64,000 bases of DNA from Phallus indusiatus (GCA_027605045.1 JAQFWX010000003.1:1054001-1118000), one strand, 5' to 3'. Positions 1-11,609 are shown, numbered from the stretch's first letter. The notes: generated by a model from the sequence alone, not told the origin. Translations and numbers: made by a program.

Positions 1-451
1 GTTGAAATGATTAGTGATGAGCTTGTGGTTGTAGTTGTTGTACGTATTTGCGGAATGAGGAGCATCTGAGATAACAACCCGTCGATTTATTCATGGTGCT
101 CATGATTGAGAGACGTATTGACCGACGCTTTATCAAATCTGGATGGAAATGAAACCCATACTAGGTGGCGATTCTTGGTAATACTGCGAGCAATATGTTG
201 TCTCATTCATTCGAACTACACCCTTGGAATTCGTGGTGCCACTTGTCGGCGCGTTGTCTTCAGTCAAACAGGCTCATACCTATGTCAGTCTCAAGTACAC
301 GAAAAAAAATTAGAAAATTTCCACCACTTCCGTTGCACTCATGAGCTATTAATTATCGGCGTGTTCAGGAGCATTGGATACTTGTTAAATACTGGTTACT
401 ACAAGAAACTATTCGGGTCACAGCGAGTCACAATTCAACGGTCATATTAAC
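1..451. other. Gene-free 5' edge upstream of PHB1
   Basis: No recognisable coding sequence on either strand. An open frame at 106-450 on the plus strand has no similarity I recognise and runs into the PHB1 start, so I treat it as chance. The stretch presumably carries the PHB1 promoter and leader; I see no TATA box. The first bases could belong to the end of a gene lying outside the window, but nothing shows this. Confidence 0.5.
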
Positions 452-1711
452 ATGGCTTTCGTTCAAAACTTTTCTCGCTGGCTCGGTAAGAATAGCGTAT
501 TAACTTTTGGTATTCGGTATATTCATTTCGAAACATCTAGTTCCTATAGCGACTGTAGTGACACTCGGGAATGCCAGCTTATATGACGTTCCCGGAGGTT
601 ACAGAGCAGTCATGTTTGACAGGTTTAAAGGAGTGAAAGATAAAGTATGCATGCTCCGCTGTTCCGATGCAGTCTGTTAACGAGTTTCAATCGTTAGCCT
701 TCCGTAGAAGGGACTCATTTCTTGATTCCTTGGCTTCAGCGTGCTATTCTGTACGATGTACGAACCAAACCACGGGTGAGAGTTTTTGCGATTATTCTTT
801 TAGTCACTCCAAAAATACGAGCGAGTTTATGCAGAATATCTCTACTACAACTGGTTCCAAGGATTTGCAGATGGTTTCTATCACTTTACGTGTCCTGTCA
901 CGTCCGGATGTGGAGCATCTGCCCAAAATTTATCAAAACCTTGGGTTAGATTACGATGAAAGAGTGCTTCCTTCTATTGGGAATGAAGTTTTGAAGGCTA
1001 CCGTTGCTCAATTCGACGCGGCTGAACTTATCACACAGCGTGAAGTGGTGTGTGCTCTTTGCATTAGAGATGGCGACAAGAATAACTGACTGGTCTTGTC
1101 AGGTTTCATCGAGGATTAGACAAGACTTGCTCCAACGAGCCGGAGAATTTAATATTGTCTTAGAGGATGTGTCTATTACTCACTTGACATTTGGAAAAGT
1201 AAGATTCCGCTTGTGTTCTTTTTCAATTTCCCCGCTCACGTTTCCGGTATTAGGAATTCACTCAGGTATGACATTTTGGTTACTCTCACACTAATTCGGA
1301 GCTCAGACAATTACTGGTAGGCGGTAGAGGCCAAACAAATAGCTCAACAAGGTATATACTCTTTTTTATGGAGCGTCATCAACTCGCTAATCAAGTGATG
1401 ATACTACTAGATGCTGAACGGGCGAAGTTTATCGTCGAAAAGGTGCGTCGTGTCGATGAAACCTGTTCAATGATGTCTAAAGGTTTTTCTAGGCGGAACA
1501 AGAACGCCAAGCAGCAGTTATACGCGCAGAGGGAGAGGCAGAAGCTGCAGCTACGATCTCAAAAGCGTTAGCGAAAGCCGGTGATGCGTTGGTGACCTTC
1601 CGTAAAATTGAGGCGAGCAAGGCCATTGCACAGTCGCTCTCGACTAACCCAAATGTTGCATATGTACCTAGTGGTGGGGGTAACATCTTACTGAATGTCC
1701 CTGCTAAATAA
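452..1711 (+). CDS. PHB1: Prohibitin 1 (mitochondrial inner-membrane ring subunit)
   Basis: Prohibitin PHB1 forms, with PHB2, a ring in the mitochondrial inner membrane that holds and protects respiratory subunits and modulates m-AAA protease. Exon 1 (452-485) encodes [11 protein letters not shown]. The intron ends at 540 and the frame continues through [77 protein letters not shown] and [16 protein letters not shown], then [23 protein letters not shown] and the coiled-coil [16 protein letters not shown], ending NILLNVPAK. All are signature blocks of the PHB/SPFH family, in the right order and at full length. At least five short introns are needed; one near 1069-1100 is fixed by an in-frame stop in the unspliced reading. 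The start is chosen because its hydrophobic N-terminus matches prohibitin 1. The 3' end is unambiguous. Confidence 0.95.
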
Positions 1712-2110
1712 GTAAATACGATAAATACATATTATACATTACTAGTACCACTCCATATACTTGCCGCAACACCCCTGCCGTCTGTCGGACTTGGAAATGC
1801 CGAGGAGTGGGCGCTCAAAAATTTCCCACTCGTTCCCTTGAACTACAACGACAAGTAGTGTTTTCCTTCTCGTCTCTTCTGTTTTTTCTCTGTCTCTCTG
1901 TCTCTGTCTCTCTGTCTCTCTGTCTCTCTATCTCTCTCTGTCTCCTTCTCTCTCCTCTGTCTCTCTTCTCCGTCTCCTATCCTTCTCTTTCGTTCCTGTA
2001 CTCTTTTTCTTCGGTTTCTTGTGAGTCGAATTGCGGATGTCTAGGTCTCCTCAAGAATTCATCTTTTAATCTTGTAGACTTAACGTTGTTTCTTTCACAT
2101 CCGTTTCGTT
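1712..2110 (+). promoter_or_regulatory. Intergenic leader of the Pub1-like gene with CT-rich tract
   Basis: About 400 bp between the PHB1 stop and the next start. It holds no gene. The main feature is a long pyrimidine tract (next entry) that probably lies in the promoter or 5' leader of the RRM gene starting at 2111. Long CT tracts near transcription starts are common in basidiomycete core promoters; the role here is inferred. Confidence 0.5.
1862..1995 (+). repeat. TCTCTG/CT pyrimidine microsatellite
   Basis: Imperfect tandem repeats of TCTCTG and CTCT run almost unbroken for about 130 bp on the plus strand. An open frame through it (1807-2127) reads as a low-complexity Ser/Leu string and is not a credible protein. 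It ends about 115 bp before the RRM gene start. Confidence 0.85.
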
Positions 2111-3648
2111 ATGAATATCGCCAATAGCCCTGCTGAAGCACCGGTCAGTTGCCTTTTCATCTTCCTCCCTATCCGATGATATTGACTGATCTCCCCGGTT
2201 CTTCTTGGTGAATACTATGTATTTTTAGAGGCGGTACGTCTATCCGTGACCATTAGAGCTTTTTTATCTCACCAATCCGCAGTGCGCATTTATATGTCGG
2301 GAATCTTAGTCCTAGAGTCACCGAGTATATGCTGACAGAGATCTTTGCCGTCGCCGGTCCCGTCCAACATGTCAAAATCATTCCGGATCGTAATTATCAA
2401 CACGGTGGTCTCAATTATGGCTTTGTGGAGTACACCGACATGCGAGCAGCTGAAACTGCGTTGCAAACACTCAATGGTCGCAAAATATTTGATACTGAGA
2501 TTCGCGTTAATTGGGCCTATCAGGGTCAGCAAAACAAAGAGGACACTAGCACTCATTACCATGTCTTCGTCGGAGATCTAAGTCCAGAAGTCAACGACGA
2601 GATCCTTGGCAAGGCTTTTAGTGCTTTTGGTTCCCTGTCCGATGCCCGCGTTATGTGGGATATGAACTCGGGAAAATCTCGTGGATATGGCTTCCTCGCA
2701 TTCCGTGATAAAACAGATGCCGAACAAGCAATTGCAACCATGAATGGAGAATGGCTTGGATCTCGTGCTATTCGTGTTAATTGGGCCAACCAGAAAACCC
2801 AAGGCGCTCCTCCCGGTCACACCGGAATGCCCAGCATGCCAACTGGCATGGGTGGTGCACCTGCTCCCATTAACTTCCAGGGTGGGCCACTGTCATACGA
2901 ATCTGTTGTTCAACAAACACCAGCTTTTAATACGACTGTCTATGTTGGGAATCTTGTTCCATATTGTACTCAAGCAGATCTCATCCCCCTTTTCCAATCT
3001 ATTGGCTATCTTCAAGAAATTCGTATGCAAGCAGATAGAGGATTCGCTTTCGTCAAACTTGATACGCATGAAAACGCTGCAATGGCGATAGTTCAGTTAC
3101 AGGGCCAGTTGGTGCACGGCCGACCGATTAAATGTAGCTGGGGAAAAGATAGAGCCGATGGAGCTGCTGCTCAACCTGGTGGACCGATGAGTCCCACAAC
3201 GCCAACAGCTGTTCCCCCGTACTCGATGGTGAGGCACCATGTTCATACTGTGATTACCTCTCGATTAACAAAGCAAATTTTTATAGGGTATGTACGGCAT
3301 GCCACAGCCGAACCAATATGGGCAGTACCCTACTTTTGGAGCGTACGCAGGGTTTCCTCCCGGTACGCCAGCGGCTGCCAATGCTACAGCTGGTACTGGC
3401 GCAATTGGGACCACACCTGCCGGTGCTACAAATGCTGCTCCTCGTCCTGGTCAGACACAAGCGGACGGTCAGACGGCTCAAACGGCTTGGCCATCTGACC
3501 CTAATGCATTCTATACACAATCATATTGGGGAGGTTCGTTACCCCAGTAATTAATTTACCGAAAGAATATAAACATTAATCTTTATTAAAAGGCTATTAC
3601 GGGCAGCAACCAGGACAACAACCCGGTTCCGAAACTACGGGAGCCTGA
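2111..3648 (+). CDS. PUB1: TIA-1/Pub1-type RNA-binding protein, three RRMs
   Basis: Three RNA recognition motifs in the TIA1/Nam8/Pub1 arrangement. RRM1 is HLYVGNLSPRVTEYMLTEIF with RNP1 GGLNYGFVEY. RRM2 is HVFVGDLSPEVNDEILGKAF with RNP1 KSRGYGFLAF. RRM3 is TTVYVGNLVPYCTQADLIPL with RNP1 RGFAFVKL. A Gly/Pro/Gln/Ala-rich tail follows. Such proteins bind U-rich and AU-rich mRNA, stabilise transcripts and join stress granules. The start MNIANSPAEAP is followed by an intron before RRM1. A second intron (about 3228-3287) joins into GMYGMPQPNQYGQYPTFG, and a third follows YWGG at 3532 and rejoins as YYGQQPGQQPGSETTGA with the stop at 3646-3648. The domain order and tail make the family assignment firm; one-to-one orthology with yeast Pub1 is inferred. 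Confidence 0.92.
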
Positions 3649-4175
3649 ACCCCGAGTGTATAATGTATGTGCGCAACTGTTGATTATTGGTTTTCTCCTT
3701 TCACCCTTTTTTTACTTTGTTCCTTTTTTTTCCCTTTCTATCTCTCATCACTTTTTTGAAGCAACTCTCTTTCCGTATTTTAAAAAGTGGCTTATGAAAT
3801 ATGGAGCCAACGAATACGTTCCTTTCCACACATAACCGTTCCCGTATCTTATCATCACTCCAGTCTTCGTTTCCCCTTTTTTTCTCTTTCTATATAAAAG
3901 CGTTTCTCGCCATAGTCTTTCTCGAATCTTGAAACATCATTTCTTCCATTTTTCTCTTTTTTGAGCGCGTCATGTTATCATTATTCGATGGTGCCCTTGA
4001 ACGCCGTCTAGATTGATGAATTTGAATGCCTATAGTATCTCGATAGAAAAGGGGAAAAAAGATGATTTCGAAAATAAAAAGATACAAAAAACACTGTAAA
4101 CGACGCCTGAAGATGAAGGAGCCGGGTATATTGGGTATTAAATCAAGTCTAGTTCCCGTCATTCATTGTCGACAA
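3649..4175. other. Convergent 3' flanks of PUB1-like and ATG16
   Basis: Between two genes whose stop codons face each other. Pyrimidine-rich and AT-rich sequence without a credible gene; presumably both 3' UTRs and polyadenylation regions. An open frame at 3890-4162 (-) shows no recognisable similarity. Confidence 0.6.
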
Positions 4176-5230
4176 TTAACCATTCGGATTCAGATGCACT
4201 ATCTCCTGCGTTTGTAATGCTGGTGTTAAGCCCATCTGGGTAACTCGTGAGTTCCCATTCGCAGGACCGTTTCCCGACCCCACACCATCCAAAGATGGTG
4301 TCCGTAAGACAGCTCCAGCGCGAATTTCGGCTATTTGATCGTAAAACATGTTGGCTTCATTTAAGCGCTCAGCTTCGAGGTTTTTACTATCCAGCCATCG
4401 TTGCAAGAGAGAGGCGTTGTCCTTCATGAGTGACTCGTTTCTTAGCTGAAGTTGGCCTAGCTCAAGCTCCGTAGTGGCGAGCTCATCGTGTAATATCTAG
4501 ATGAACGAGTGATTTGTTTGTGGGTTGATTAGTTAGTCCAAATTGATTGAAAGAAAGAATAATTGTGATCAGACCTGCATCGCTCTCTCCTTTTCCGCTG
4601 TTAGCTCATTGTGCTGTGAGACCTTAGTCCGTAAAGTATTTAGCTCTTCCGTGACCTTGCGTAGATGTTCACTCTCGATGCGTGAACCTTCTTCTTTCTC
4701 CCGCAGTGTCTCGTTCATGGCTAGTAATCTCTGCGCGTTTTGACCTTGTGTCTTGTACAACGCTGCCATTTCATCCCTCAAAGAAGATATCTGTGATTCG
4801 AGTGAGGCCGTATATGCTGCCCGAACCGGATTACTGTGAACATGAGGTTTCAGTCATTTTTGTCTGCTAAGATAAAAGGAAACTGACTCTTCTGCACCAA
4901 CGAGTACGGTTGAACTACTGAGATTCGAACGTACGGAACCAACGGCTTTCAGTAATGATTGATTTCGCTCTTTGAGAAGTGTTGTTTGTTGAGCCAAGCG
5001 GCGATCTTACAAAAAATGTTAGTCTCAGGAAAGACGAGACAAACACAAAATAAGAAATCGGAAACAAACATTGTTCTATTACATTCGCATAGGCTGATTC
5101 CCGTGCATTTCGTTCGATAAGTAGCTGACTAGAGAAAAAGGACGGAATAAGTTTCCCACTTTCATTGGGAATGGCTCATAACAAATCGCAATACTCACCG
5201 CAACTGTTCTTGCCACAGTGGCGTAGTCAT
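4176..5230 (-). CDS. ATG16: Autophagy protein 16
   Basis: Atg16 forms the E3-like Atg12-Atg5-Atg16 complex that directs Atg8 lipidation at the phagophore. The N-terminus reads MTTPLWQEQLRxQL, the Atg5-binding helix of the family, starting at 5230. After several short introns comes a long coiled coil (for example MRDEMAALYKTQGQNAQRLL and LREKEEGSRIESEHLRKVTE at 4600-4781), which drives dimerisation. The last exon (4176-4427) contains the conserved SLLQRWLDSKNLEAERLNEA block, followed by a low-complexity tail ending HLNPNG. It lacks the WD40 domain of animal ATG16L1, as expected for fungi. It lies head-to-head with YPT7, with 215 bp between the two start codons. Internal exon borders around 4430-5200 are approximate. 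Confidence 0.88.
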
Positions 5231-5445
5231 CGCGATAGAGTCAAAGCAAATGTAAAGCCTCAACTCTCTTTGAGCTGTGCACACGAGGTGGACGAGGGCC
5301 TTTTGACCTGAGCTGGATCGGACCTTTTGTCACAATTGTGTTAGACGCCCATAGGCTTTTTTCGGTACTGTGGGCCTCAACTTGGTGAGCATTCTCCACA
5401 CTTCTCCTATCCAAAGCTTACAAGCGGGTAGTAACGTTCAGACAA
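5231..5445. promoter_or_regulatory. Shared divergent promoter of ATG16 and YPT7
   Basis: A 215-bp interval separates the start codons of two divergently transcribed genes, so it must hold both promoters and both 5' leaders. No clear TATA box is visible. Confidence 0.7.
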
Positions 5446-6404
5446 ATGGGTCGAGTACTTTTAAAGGTTTGCTTCTTGTTTATTGCTTTCTGGTTTAAAG
5501 AAAACTAACAAAGACAAATTAATAAGGTTATTATCCTTGGGGATAGCGGGTACGCGCAATTATCTTTATCTCGTATTGCCGTATTAGCAATGTTCATGTT
5601 GTTTCCAGCGTTGGAAAGACCTCGTTAATGAACCAATATGTCAATAAACGGTTTAGCCACCAATACAAAGCGACCATTGGTGCTGATTTGTATGTGCCAG
5701 ACTACCTCTCTTGTCAGTGTTTCTTTACATATTTCTTCTAGCTTGACAAAGGAAGTAATGGTCGACGACCGCCTTGTCACAATGCAAGTAAGTATTTAGC
5801 GTGTTGTTCTTAGAGAAGGGAAACATTGTTTTACTAAATCATCGTCTAGTTATGGGACACTGCTGGACAAGAACGATTCCAATCTCTCGGCGTGGCGTTT
5901 TACCGTGGCGCCGACTGCTGTGTACTGGTCTACGACGTTAACAGCGCCAAGTCCTTCGATGCCCTTGACAGCTGGAGGGACGAGTTTTTAATTCAGGCCA
6001 GCCCCCAGGACCCATCGACATTTCCTTTCGTCTTAATAGGTAATAAGATTGACGTCGAAGAAAGCAAGAGACAGGTATAGTTCTCACATTCTTGTGGTTT
6101 TTTTTTGGAAATCCAATTCAATACGGTTGTCTAGGTTACCCAGAAACGGGCAATGGCATGGTGCCAGTCGAAAGGAAATATTCCGTACTTTGAAACGTCT
6201 GCGAAGGAGGCTATTAATGTCGAGCAAGCGTTCCAGACTATTGCCAGGAATGCATTACAGCAAGAAACTGAAATTGAATTGTAAGTTTATGTTACGAAGT
6301 TTATGTTTAATTATTTTTAACTCTCCTTCCCAAGATATTCTGATTTTCCTGACCCCATATCACTCCATAGCGATACTAACACCCGAAAATTCCCATGCTG
6401 TTAG
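5446..6404 (+). CDS. YPT7: Rab7-family GTPase
   Basis: Rab7/Ypt7 controls late endosome, autophagosome and homotypic vacuole fusion through the HOPS complex. The reading is [15 protein letters not shown], then [20 protein letters not shown] (P-loop and switch I), TIGADFLTKEV (effector loop), [14 protein letters not shown] (switch II), [10 protein letters not shown] (guanine specificity NKxD) and [15 protein letters not shown] (SAK motif). The C-terminus spells TNTRKFPCC, a double cysteine for geranylgeranylation. Introns follow MGRVLLK, the GDSG block, GADF (5694), the TM-Q codons near 5787, KRQ (6075) and EIEL (6281). The splice after GADF is phase 2 and restores the conserved Rab7 signature ADFLTKEV. 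All nucleotide-binding residues are present. Confidence 0.96.
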
Positions 6405-6652
6405 GATATTGTCATGTCGCACAATTTATTGTCTTGCTACCCGTACTTCCTGTTTTTTTTCCTCGTCTTCATCATTACTAGGATAATACTATTTTTTGGT
6501 ACCGATATTTGTCATCCGTCTTTTCCCCTCTTTGTATAGCTCTCTCTCCTTTTATTATTAGTCATGACATCATCAGTGTGAACTCACACACCAGTCCCCA
6601 CTGTCCCACCGACTTTTGGATTGTGCATTCGTTGCCACCCAACCTTACAGTG

Positions 6653-7485
6653 ATGCCCTCCACACCTGCGTCAGTAAATCCGATACTTTATTCATTCCCA
6701 ACTAGTGATGCACTAGTCGATTCCCTTGCCAAGTTTATTGTAAAAGTACAAAAAGACGCTATCGATAAGAAGGGGAAGTTTACCGTCGCACTTTCTGGTG
6801 GTTCGCTGCCTAAACAGCTGAAAGGACTAATTGGACATCAGGGTATCAAGTGGGATAAATGGCATGTTTACTATCACTACTACCCTCCTGAAAGACATGT
6901 AAATTTATCATGAGAAACAGGCATGTTTATTATGCTGATGAACGAGTCGTTCCTCTCGACCATCCTGACTCGAACCACAATCTCTGTCAAGCCGAGTTCT
7001 ATTCAAAGACGAGCATTCCTCAAGACAACATTCATACCATCGACACAACAGTTCTCGACGACATCGAAGAACTCGCAGATCGTTACGAAAAACAACTGAT
7101 AATCCAATTCGCATCCAAAGACTCCGCACGTTTCCCAATATTCGATCTCATCCTTCTTGGCATGGGTCCGGACGGACATACTGCGTCATTATTCCCAAAC
7201 CACGAGCTGCTTCAAGAAACGGACCGCTGGATTGCACCTATCGAAGATTCTCCCAAACCTCCTCCGAAGCGTTTGACGTTTACGCTACCCGTTATAAACC
7301 ACGCTTCTCACGTCGCGTTTGTTGCCGCCGGAGAGGGGAAACAAGATACGCTTCATGATGTTTTGGATCAACCTGAGTTGGGTCTGCCGAGCTCCAGAGT
7401 TAAACCGACTAACGGCCACTTGTATTGGTTCACTGACGATGCTGCTTCAAAGAAGACTCTGTTCCCAAGAACAACCTTCTCTTAA
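6653..7485 (+). CDS. 6-phosphogluconolactonase
   Basis: Hydrolyses 6-phosphoglucono-1,5-lactone to 6-phosphogluconate, the second step of the oxidative pentose phosphate pathway. Two exons, 6653-6861 and 6921-7485, give 257 residues, the normal length. Diagnostic blocks are FTVALSGGSLPKQL, WHVYYADERVVPLDHPDSN, LGMGPDGHTASLFPNH, RLTFTLPVINHASHVAFVAA and the closing PxxxxxPTNGHLYWFTDDAA. The intron has to be read as GC-AG: only the donor TG|GCATGT at 6862 with the acceptor at 6920 keeps the frame and restores WHVYYADERVV. The next enzyme of the pathway, 6PGDH, is encoded at 44994-46976, too far away to be co-regulated by position. The yeast SOL/pgl naming is not resolved here. Confidence 0.95.
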
Positions 7486-7564
7486 ATGAAACATGTGTTC
7501 CAATTTATGTATACATAATTATTGTAGTGTTTTTTGTCTTGTGCGTTATATTGTGTTGCCAGTT

Positions 7565-7570
7565 AATAAA
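7565..7570 (+). terminator. Poly(A) signal AATAAA after 6PGL
   Basis: Canonical AATAAA about 80 nt past the 6PGL stop codon. It lies in the 125-bp gap between convergent genes, so it probably sets the 6PGL 3' end. Confidence 0.5.
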
Positions 7571-7610
7571 AATAGTGATGAATGTGAATGTGAAAACCAT
7601 ATGCGGCGAG

Positions 7611-9231
7611 CTATGAGACGGAAGGATAAGGAGAGTCCTCGTTGTTCATATCAATGCAGTCAGGTACTTTGACAGAGAGAATGCCCAATTCTGGAAAGAT
7701 GGTCAAGACAATGGCGTCAAGAAGAAATACCAGTAAATGGGTGTTGCATTCTCGCGAGGACAGGGGGTCGATAATATCGCGAGTCGTTCTCTGTCGTGTT
7801 TCCTCATCTGAACCTAACAGCACCGCTATTACAAGTGAAACTGAGTATGTGGCGATAATTAGTAAGGAAGTGTAAATCATACAGGGAAAAGCGGTAGAAA
7901 GTCTCGACTCCAGCTGCTCTCTTATAAGAATTTGTTCTTCAGGCGAGGGATCTGGAGGAGGTACGTTTGGGTAGCCGTTTGGGAAAAGAACATTCTTGAG
8001 TTGAGTAATAATTCTTGTTGATTGTGAGGATGTAAAGACGTAATTTGACAGTAGAAAAGGAAGCGCCCTTTGAAGAAAGGTATTAGACCATGTCATTTGT
8101 GTTTTTTGCGCTCTTACCTGTCCATAAAGCTATGGAGAAGACCAGTGTAAAGGTCCAGAAAAGAAAGCAATATTGATGAAGAAGCACGATTTCGCATGGT
8201 TAAAATTTCGGCGAACATCTGAAGCGGGCGATAAGCCAAGTTAGAGTATCGCACGTTCAGGTTGACGGTGGTTGGTTTTGTGGAAACGTTGATGTGGCGA
8301 ACAGCGTGGACAACCTTTTGACTGAGAGCTATGATGGCTAAACATAGGCCTGAGATGGTTTGGATGGTAGATAGGACGACAACAATAAACTTGTGGAAGC
8401 TGAAATGTCTACTTCGGATGACCGGGGTGGTCAGGTCTGGTTTCTGCGTAAACGAGGTAAGGTATATATAAAGAAGAAGAAAAACAAAAACCGTACTGTT
8501 GTGAGTAGTGAGACAGACAGTAAATCCAGCAAGTCAATTAATATCTTGTGGATGAACCAAGGTTGTGTCAGCTTGTCGAATGCAGAGCCAAGAACGAATT
8601 TGAGGATGATTTCGCGGAGGATGGCTCGCTCGGCTTCAGCCTCCCAGTCTTGAGGGGGAAGGGTCGCTTTCATGATATGATCGACTATCTGACGCATATA
8701 AGTTTCGTTCGGTCGACCGTCAGCTGATATAGCCATGTGAGGTTGAAGGTGGTGAAATAGGAGGGGTAACGTGGAAGAACCACCGGTAGCGTATGAGGAA
8801 CCAAGCTTGGAACGCGCATTTCTGTAGTCTGTGTAATGTTGAGTAATTATTGGTGGGACTTTATTCAGAAAGAAATCGGGTAGGTCGACCAAAGCGAGAC
8901 GCGCTTCTATCGAACGTAGAAGAACAGCAACAACGCGAGTGATTTCGGGTAAAAACTCTTTATCATATTTAGATAGTTTAGACCACCAAGGTAGAACAAA
9001 ACCGCGTAAAGCGAGGACCAAGAAATCGTAGAGTTCGGCGTTCAGCTGTGGGTCTTCGTTGGTGAGTAGCGAAGGCAATTCTGAGCCTGCGGGGATATGG
9101 GGAAACAAGAGACGCTTTGCGAGGGAACCGGGTGTCTTTGTCTTTGAGGTATTTTTACTTGAATGTGAAATTATAGAATCAGAACTGCTTGGAGATAACA
9201 CCACGCGACGAGAAGGTGGGGCGAGCGACAT
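7611..9231 (-). CDS. PXA-domain membrane protein
   Basis: The first exon (to about 8477) encodes a low-complexity N-terminus and then a PXA (PX-associated) domain: ELYDFLVLALRGFVLPWWSK, LPEITRVVAVLLRSIEARLA, VDLPDFFLNKVPPIITQHYT and LPPQDWEAEAERAILREIIL. Downstream exons carry two hydrophobic segments (IVVVLSTIQTISGLCLAIIA near 8340 and YTSLLIIATYSVSLVIAVLL near 7840) and end PYPSVS. There is no PX, RGS or nexin domain, so it resembles the stand-alone fungal PXA proteins such as fission yeast Pxa1 rather than Mdm1/Snx13. Those are linked to endomembranes and contact sites; the function here is inferred only. The first true ATG is at 9231. The exon pair at 8096/8137 joins LHSFMDR to ALPFLLSNYVF. 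Confidence 0.75.
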
Positions 9232-9705
9232 GACAATCAAAAGTCGTTGGGGGTATTATAATAATTGCGGCTTTTCGGCAGGAGGAGTGACCGAACGTAA
9301 GCAAGTTTAAGCTGTCTCATTCTCAATACTCTCAAAGTGCAATCCAAACGAAATAATATTCTCTGGTTATTTATGCAGACACAATTAGAAGTATTTATAT
9401 CATCATTCTGGGGGAATTCTTAGAGGAAAACGGGTTGTTGAGTACAAGTCCAATGCAGCTGATCCCCAAGTTATGTGAGCATCTAAAAGTGACACATATT
9501 ATCGTCTTTTTCATCTTTACACATCTTCATGCATCGAATGACACCTAGTATCAACAACTTCAAATGCAGGTTTATAATTATGAATCCTACTAAATATGTA
9601 CTAGTCACGCGGATTTGAATGCGCCCTTGTCACGGTGACTCAGCCAACCGACGTACACTGATATTTTCAGAGTTCGTATATACCAAGGTTTTGAGGTCAT
9701 CGAGC
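9232..9705. promoter_or_regulatory. Divergent intergenic region of the PXA gene and BCAT
   Basis: 474 bp between diverging start codons. No gene. An in-frame upstream ATG at 9619 would lengthen the aminotransferase by 29 residues; the shorter start is preferred because it begins a plausible mitochondrial presequence. Confidence 0.5.
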
Positions 9706-11609
9706 ATGTCCAAAGTTCGTCTCGCAAATCGGTGTATAATTGCGCCGAAACAGTACCGTTTTAATGCCGGACATTATTGGACTCCCGCTGCTTCACTAGG
9801 CTTGGGCTCAGGCTTCAACCGACAGACAGCGACAAGATTTTTTGGATGCACATCTTCATTACGGTACTCCAAGAAACCCCTGGCGGATCCTTTATCCGGA
9901 GAACCCGCTCCTTTACTTGACATAGATGTATGTTGACGGAAACTATCATATTGGAGGACTAAAGCTCAACCTTTTTTTCGGCATTGTAGCACACTCAACT
10001 TGAAATCATCCGCAACGAACACCCATCCACTCCTCCTGACCCGTCATCTTTAATTTTTGGTCACACATTTGCAAGTTATATTTTTCCTAATTGCCTCGTC
10101 TTTGTGTTACTGTCACTCATCTTAATTTTTTTTTTACTTCAGACAGATCACATGCTGACCATTCCATGGTCATCTACAGTTGGATGGAGTAAGCCCAAAA
10201 TTGTACCATGTGAGTATGCATTGGTTTTCGTATATGAATATTCAATCGCATTTCAATTTACATGAAACACAACCAGATGGTCCTTTGGCTCTCGACCCGT
10301 CTGTAACTGTCCTTCATTACGCTCAGACTCTCTTCGAGGGGATGAAAGCTTACAGGGATGAGAAAGGGAAAGTCACCCTGTTCCGTCCTGATATGAACAT
10401 GAAGCGAATGAATACCAGTGCTGCTCGAATTGCTTTACCGGTCAATCTGTTTCTTCAGTCTTTAATTACAATTGATTAAAGCGGGAAAAAAATCTAGACG
10501 TTTAACGGAGAGGCTTTATTAGAGCTCATCAAATCATTAATACATTTAGATCGTCATTGGATCCCCCAGTTGCCCGGATACAGTTTATATGTCAGACCGA
10601 CATTAAGTTGATTCCCGTTTTCGCATGTTTTCTTTCTCATTCTCATTGTTTTTCCCCCCCTTTCTAGTTGGGACGCAACGTGCCTTGGGCGTTGGTCCGC
10701 CAAATGAAGCCTTGTTATTTGTCATATGTAGTCCTGTTGGACCTTATTATGCAGGCGGATTCAAACCCATTCCATTGTACGGCACTACAGAGTTTGTGCG
10801 AGCCTATCCCGGAGGTATGTACGCGCGATAATATCGGTATTTTTATTCATCGATTTAACATGATATAATTCGTGATCACAAGGTACTGGTGGATATAAGC
10901 TAGGTGCGAATTATGCACCGGGAGTGGTTCCCCAACGGACTGCTGCCAAGCATGGTTATGCACAAAATCTTTGGCTGCATGGACCAGATCATCATTTGAC
11001 CGAGGTTTGTTTACTTCTGCGTTGTGTTTGGTATAGATAGCTTTGCTAACGTATTGTGTCTTAGGTTGGTACAATGAATCTATTTGTGGTCTTCCGGAAG
11101 GCAGATGGAAGTCAGTCTTGGTCATATTTATCTGGATCTTTTCTAATTTTGTGCAGCACTTGAGCTGGCAACCCCTCCGCTTGACGGGATGATATTGCCT
11201 GGTATTACTCGTGATTCCGTTGTTTCTTTGGCGAGAGACCATGTCTCTGGACACACTGTGCTTGATGGACTAGCACAAAAATTCGAGATAGTAGAACGGC
11301 CGATTACGATGAAAGAGGTTGAAGCAGCTGCCAATAATGGTACCCTGGTGGAACTGTTTGGGACTGGTAAGCCATCAGTGCCGGCGATGATGTGATGAAC
11401 TGTTTCTCATTGTCTGTTCTGTCTGTATAGGAACGGCAGCTATTATATGCCCTGTGAGCAAGATTGGATACCTTGGCAGGGACATTATAATTCCTACTGG
11501 TGATGATTCGACTGGGCTCGGGCCTGTGTCTGGAGTGATGTTAAAACAGATTTCTGGGAGACAGCTGGGGACGATACCCAGTGATTGGAGTGTGGTTGTC
11601 GGGGAGTAG
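9706..11609 (+). CDS. Branched-chain amino acid aminotransferase, probably mitochondrial
   Basis: PLP-dependent transaminase that interconverts leucine, isoleucine and valine with their 2-oxo acids using 2-oxoglutarate/glutamate. The N-terminus [20 protein letters not shown] is basic and Arg/Ser-rich, like a mitochondrial presequence. Then come [100 protein letters not shown], the catalytic lysine in [12 protein letters not shown], and [22 protein letters not shown]. It ends [18 protein letters not shown]. Eight short introns are needed. The splice after IVP is phase 1 (cca t|at ggt) and the one after TL is phase 1 (tta a|tt ggg). All blocks of fold-type IV BCATs are present. Confidence 0.95.

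Noticed and set aside
106..450. 114-codon open frame at the left edge
   Set aside because: No recognisable domain, composition unlike neighbouring proteins, and it runs up to the PHB1 start.
1807..2127. Open frame through the CT repeat
   Set aside because: A low-complexity Ser/Leu product created by the microsatellite; it overlaps the start of the RRM gene in another frame.
9619..9705. Earlier in-frame ATG for the aminotransferase
   Set aside because: The added residues do not look like part of the family, while the ATG at 9706 begins a typical mitochondrial presequence. Cannot be excluded without transcript ends.
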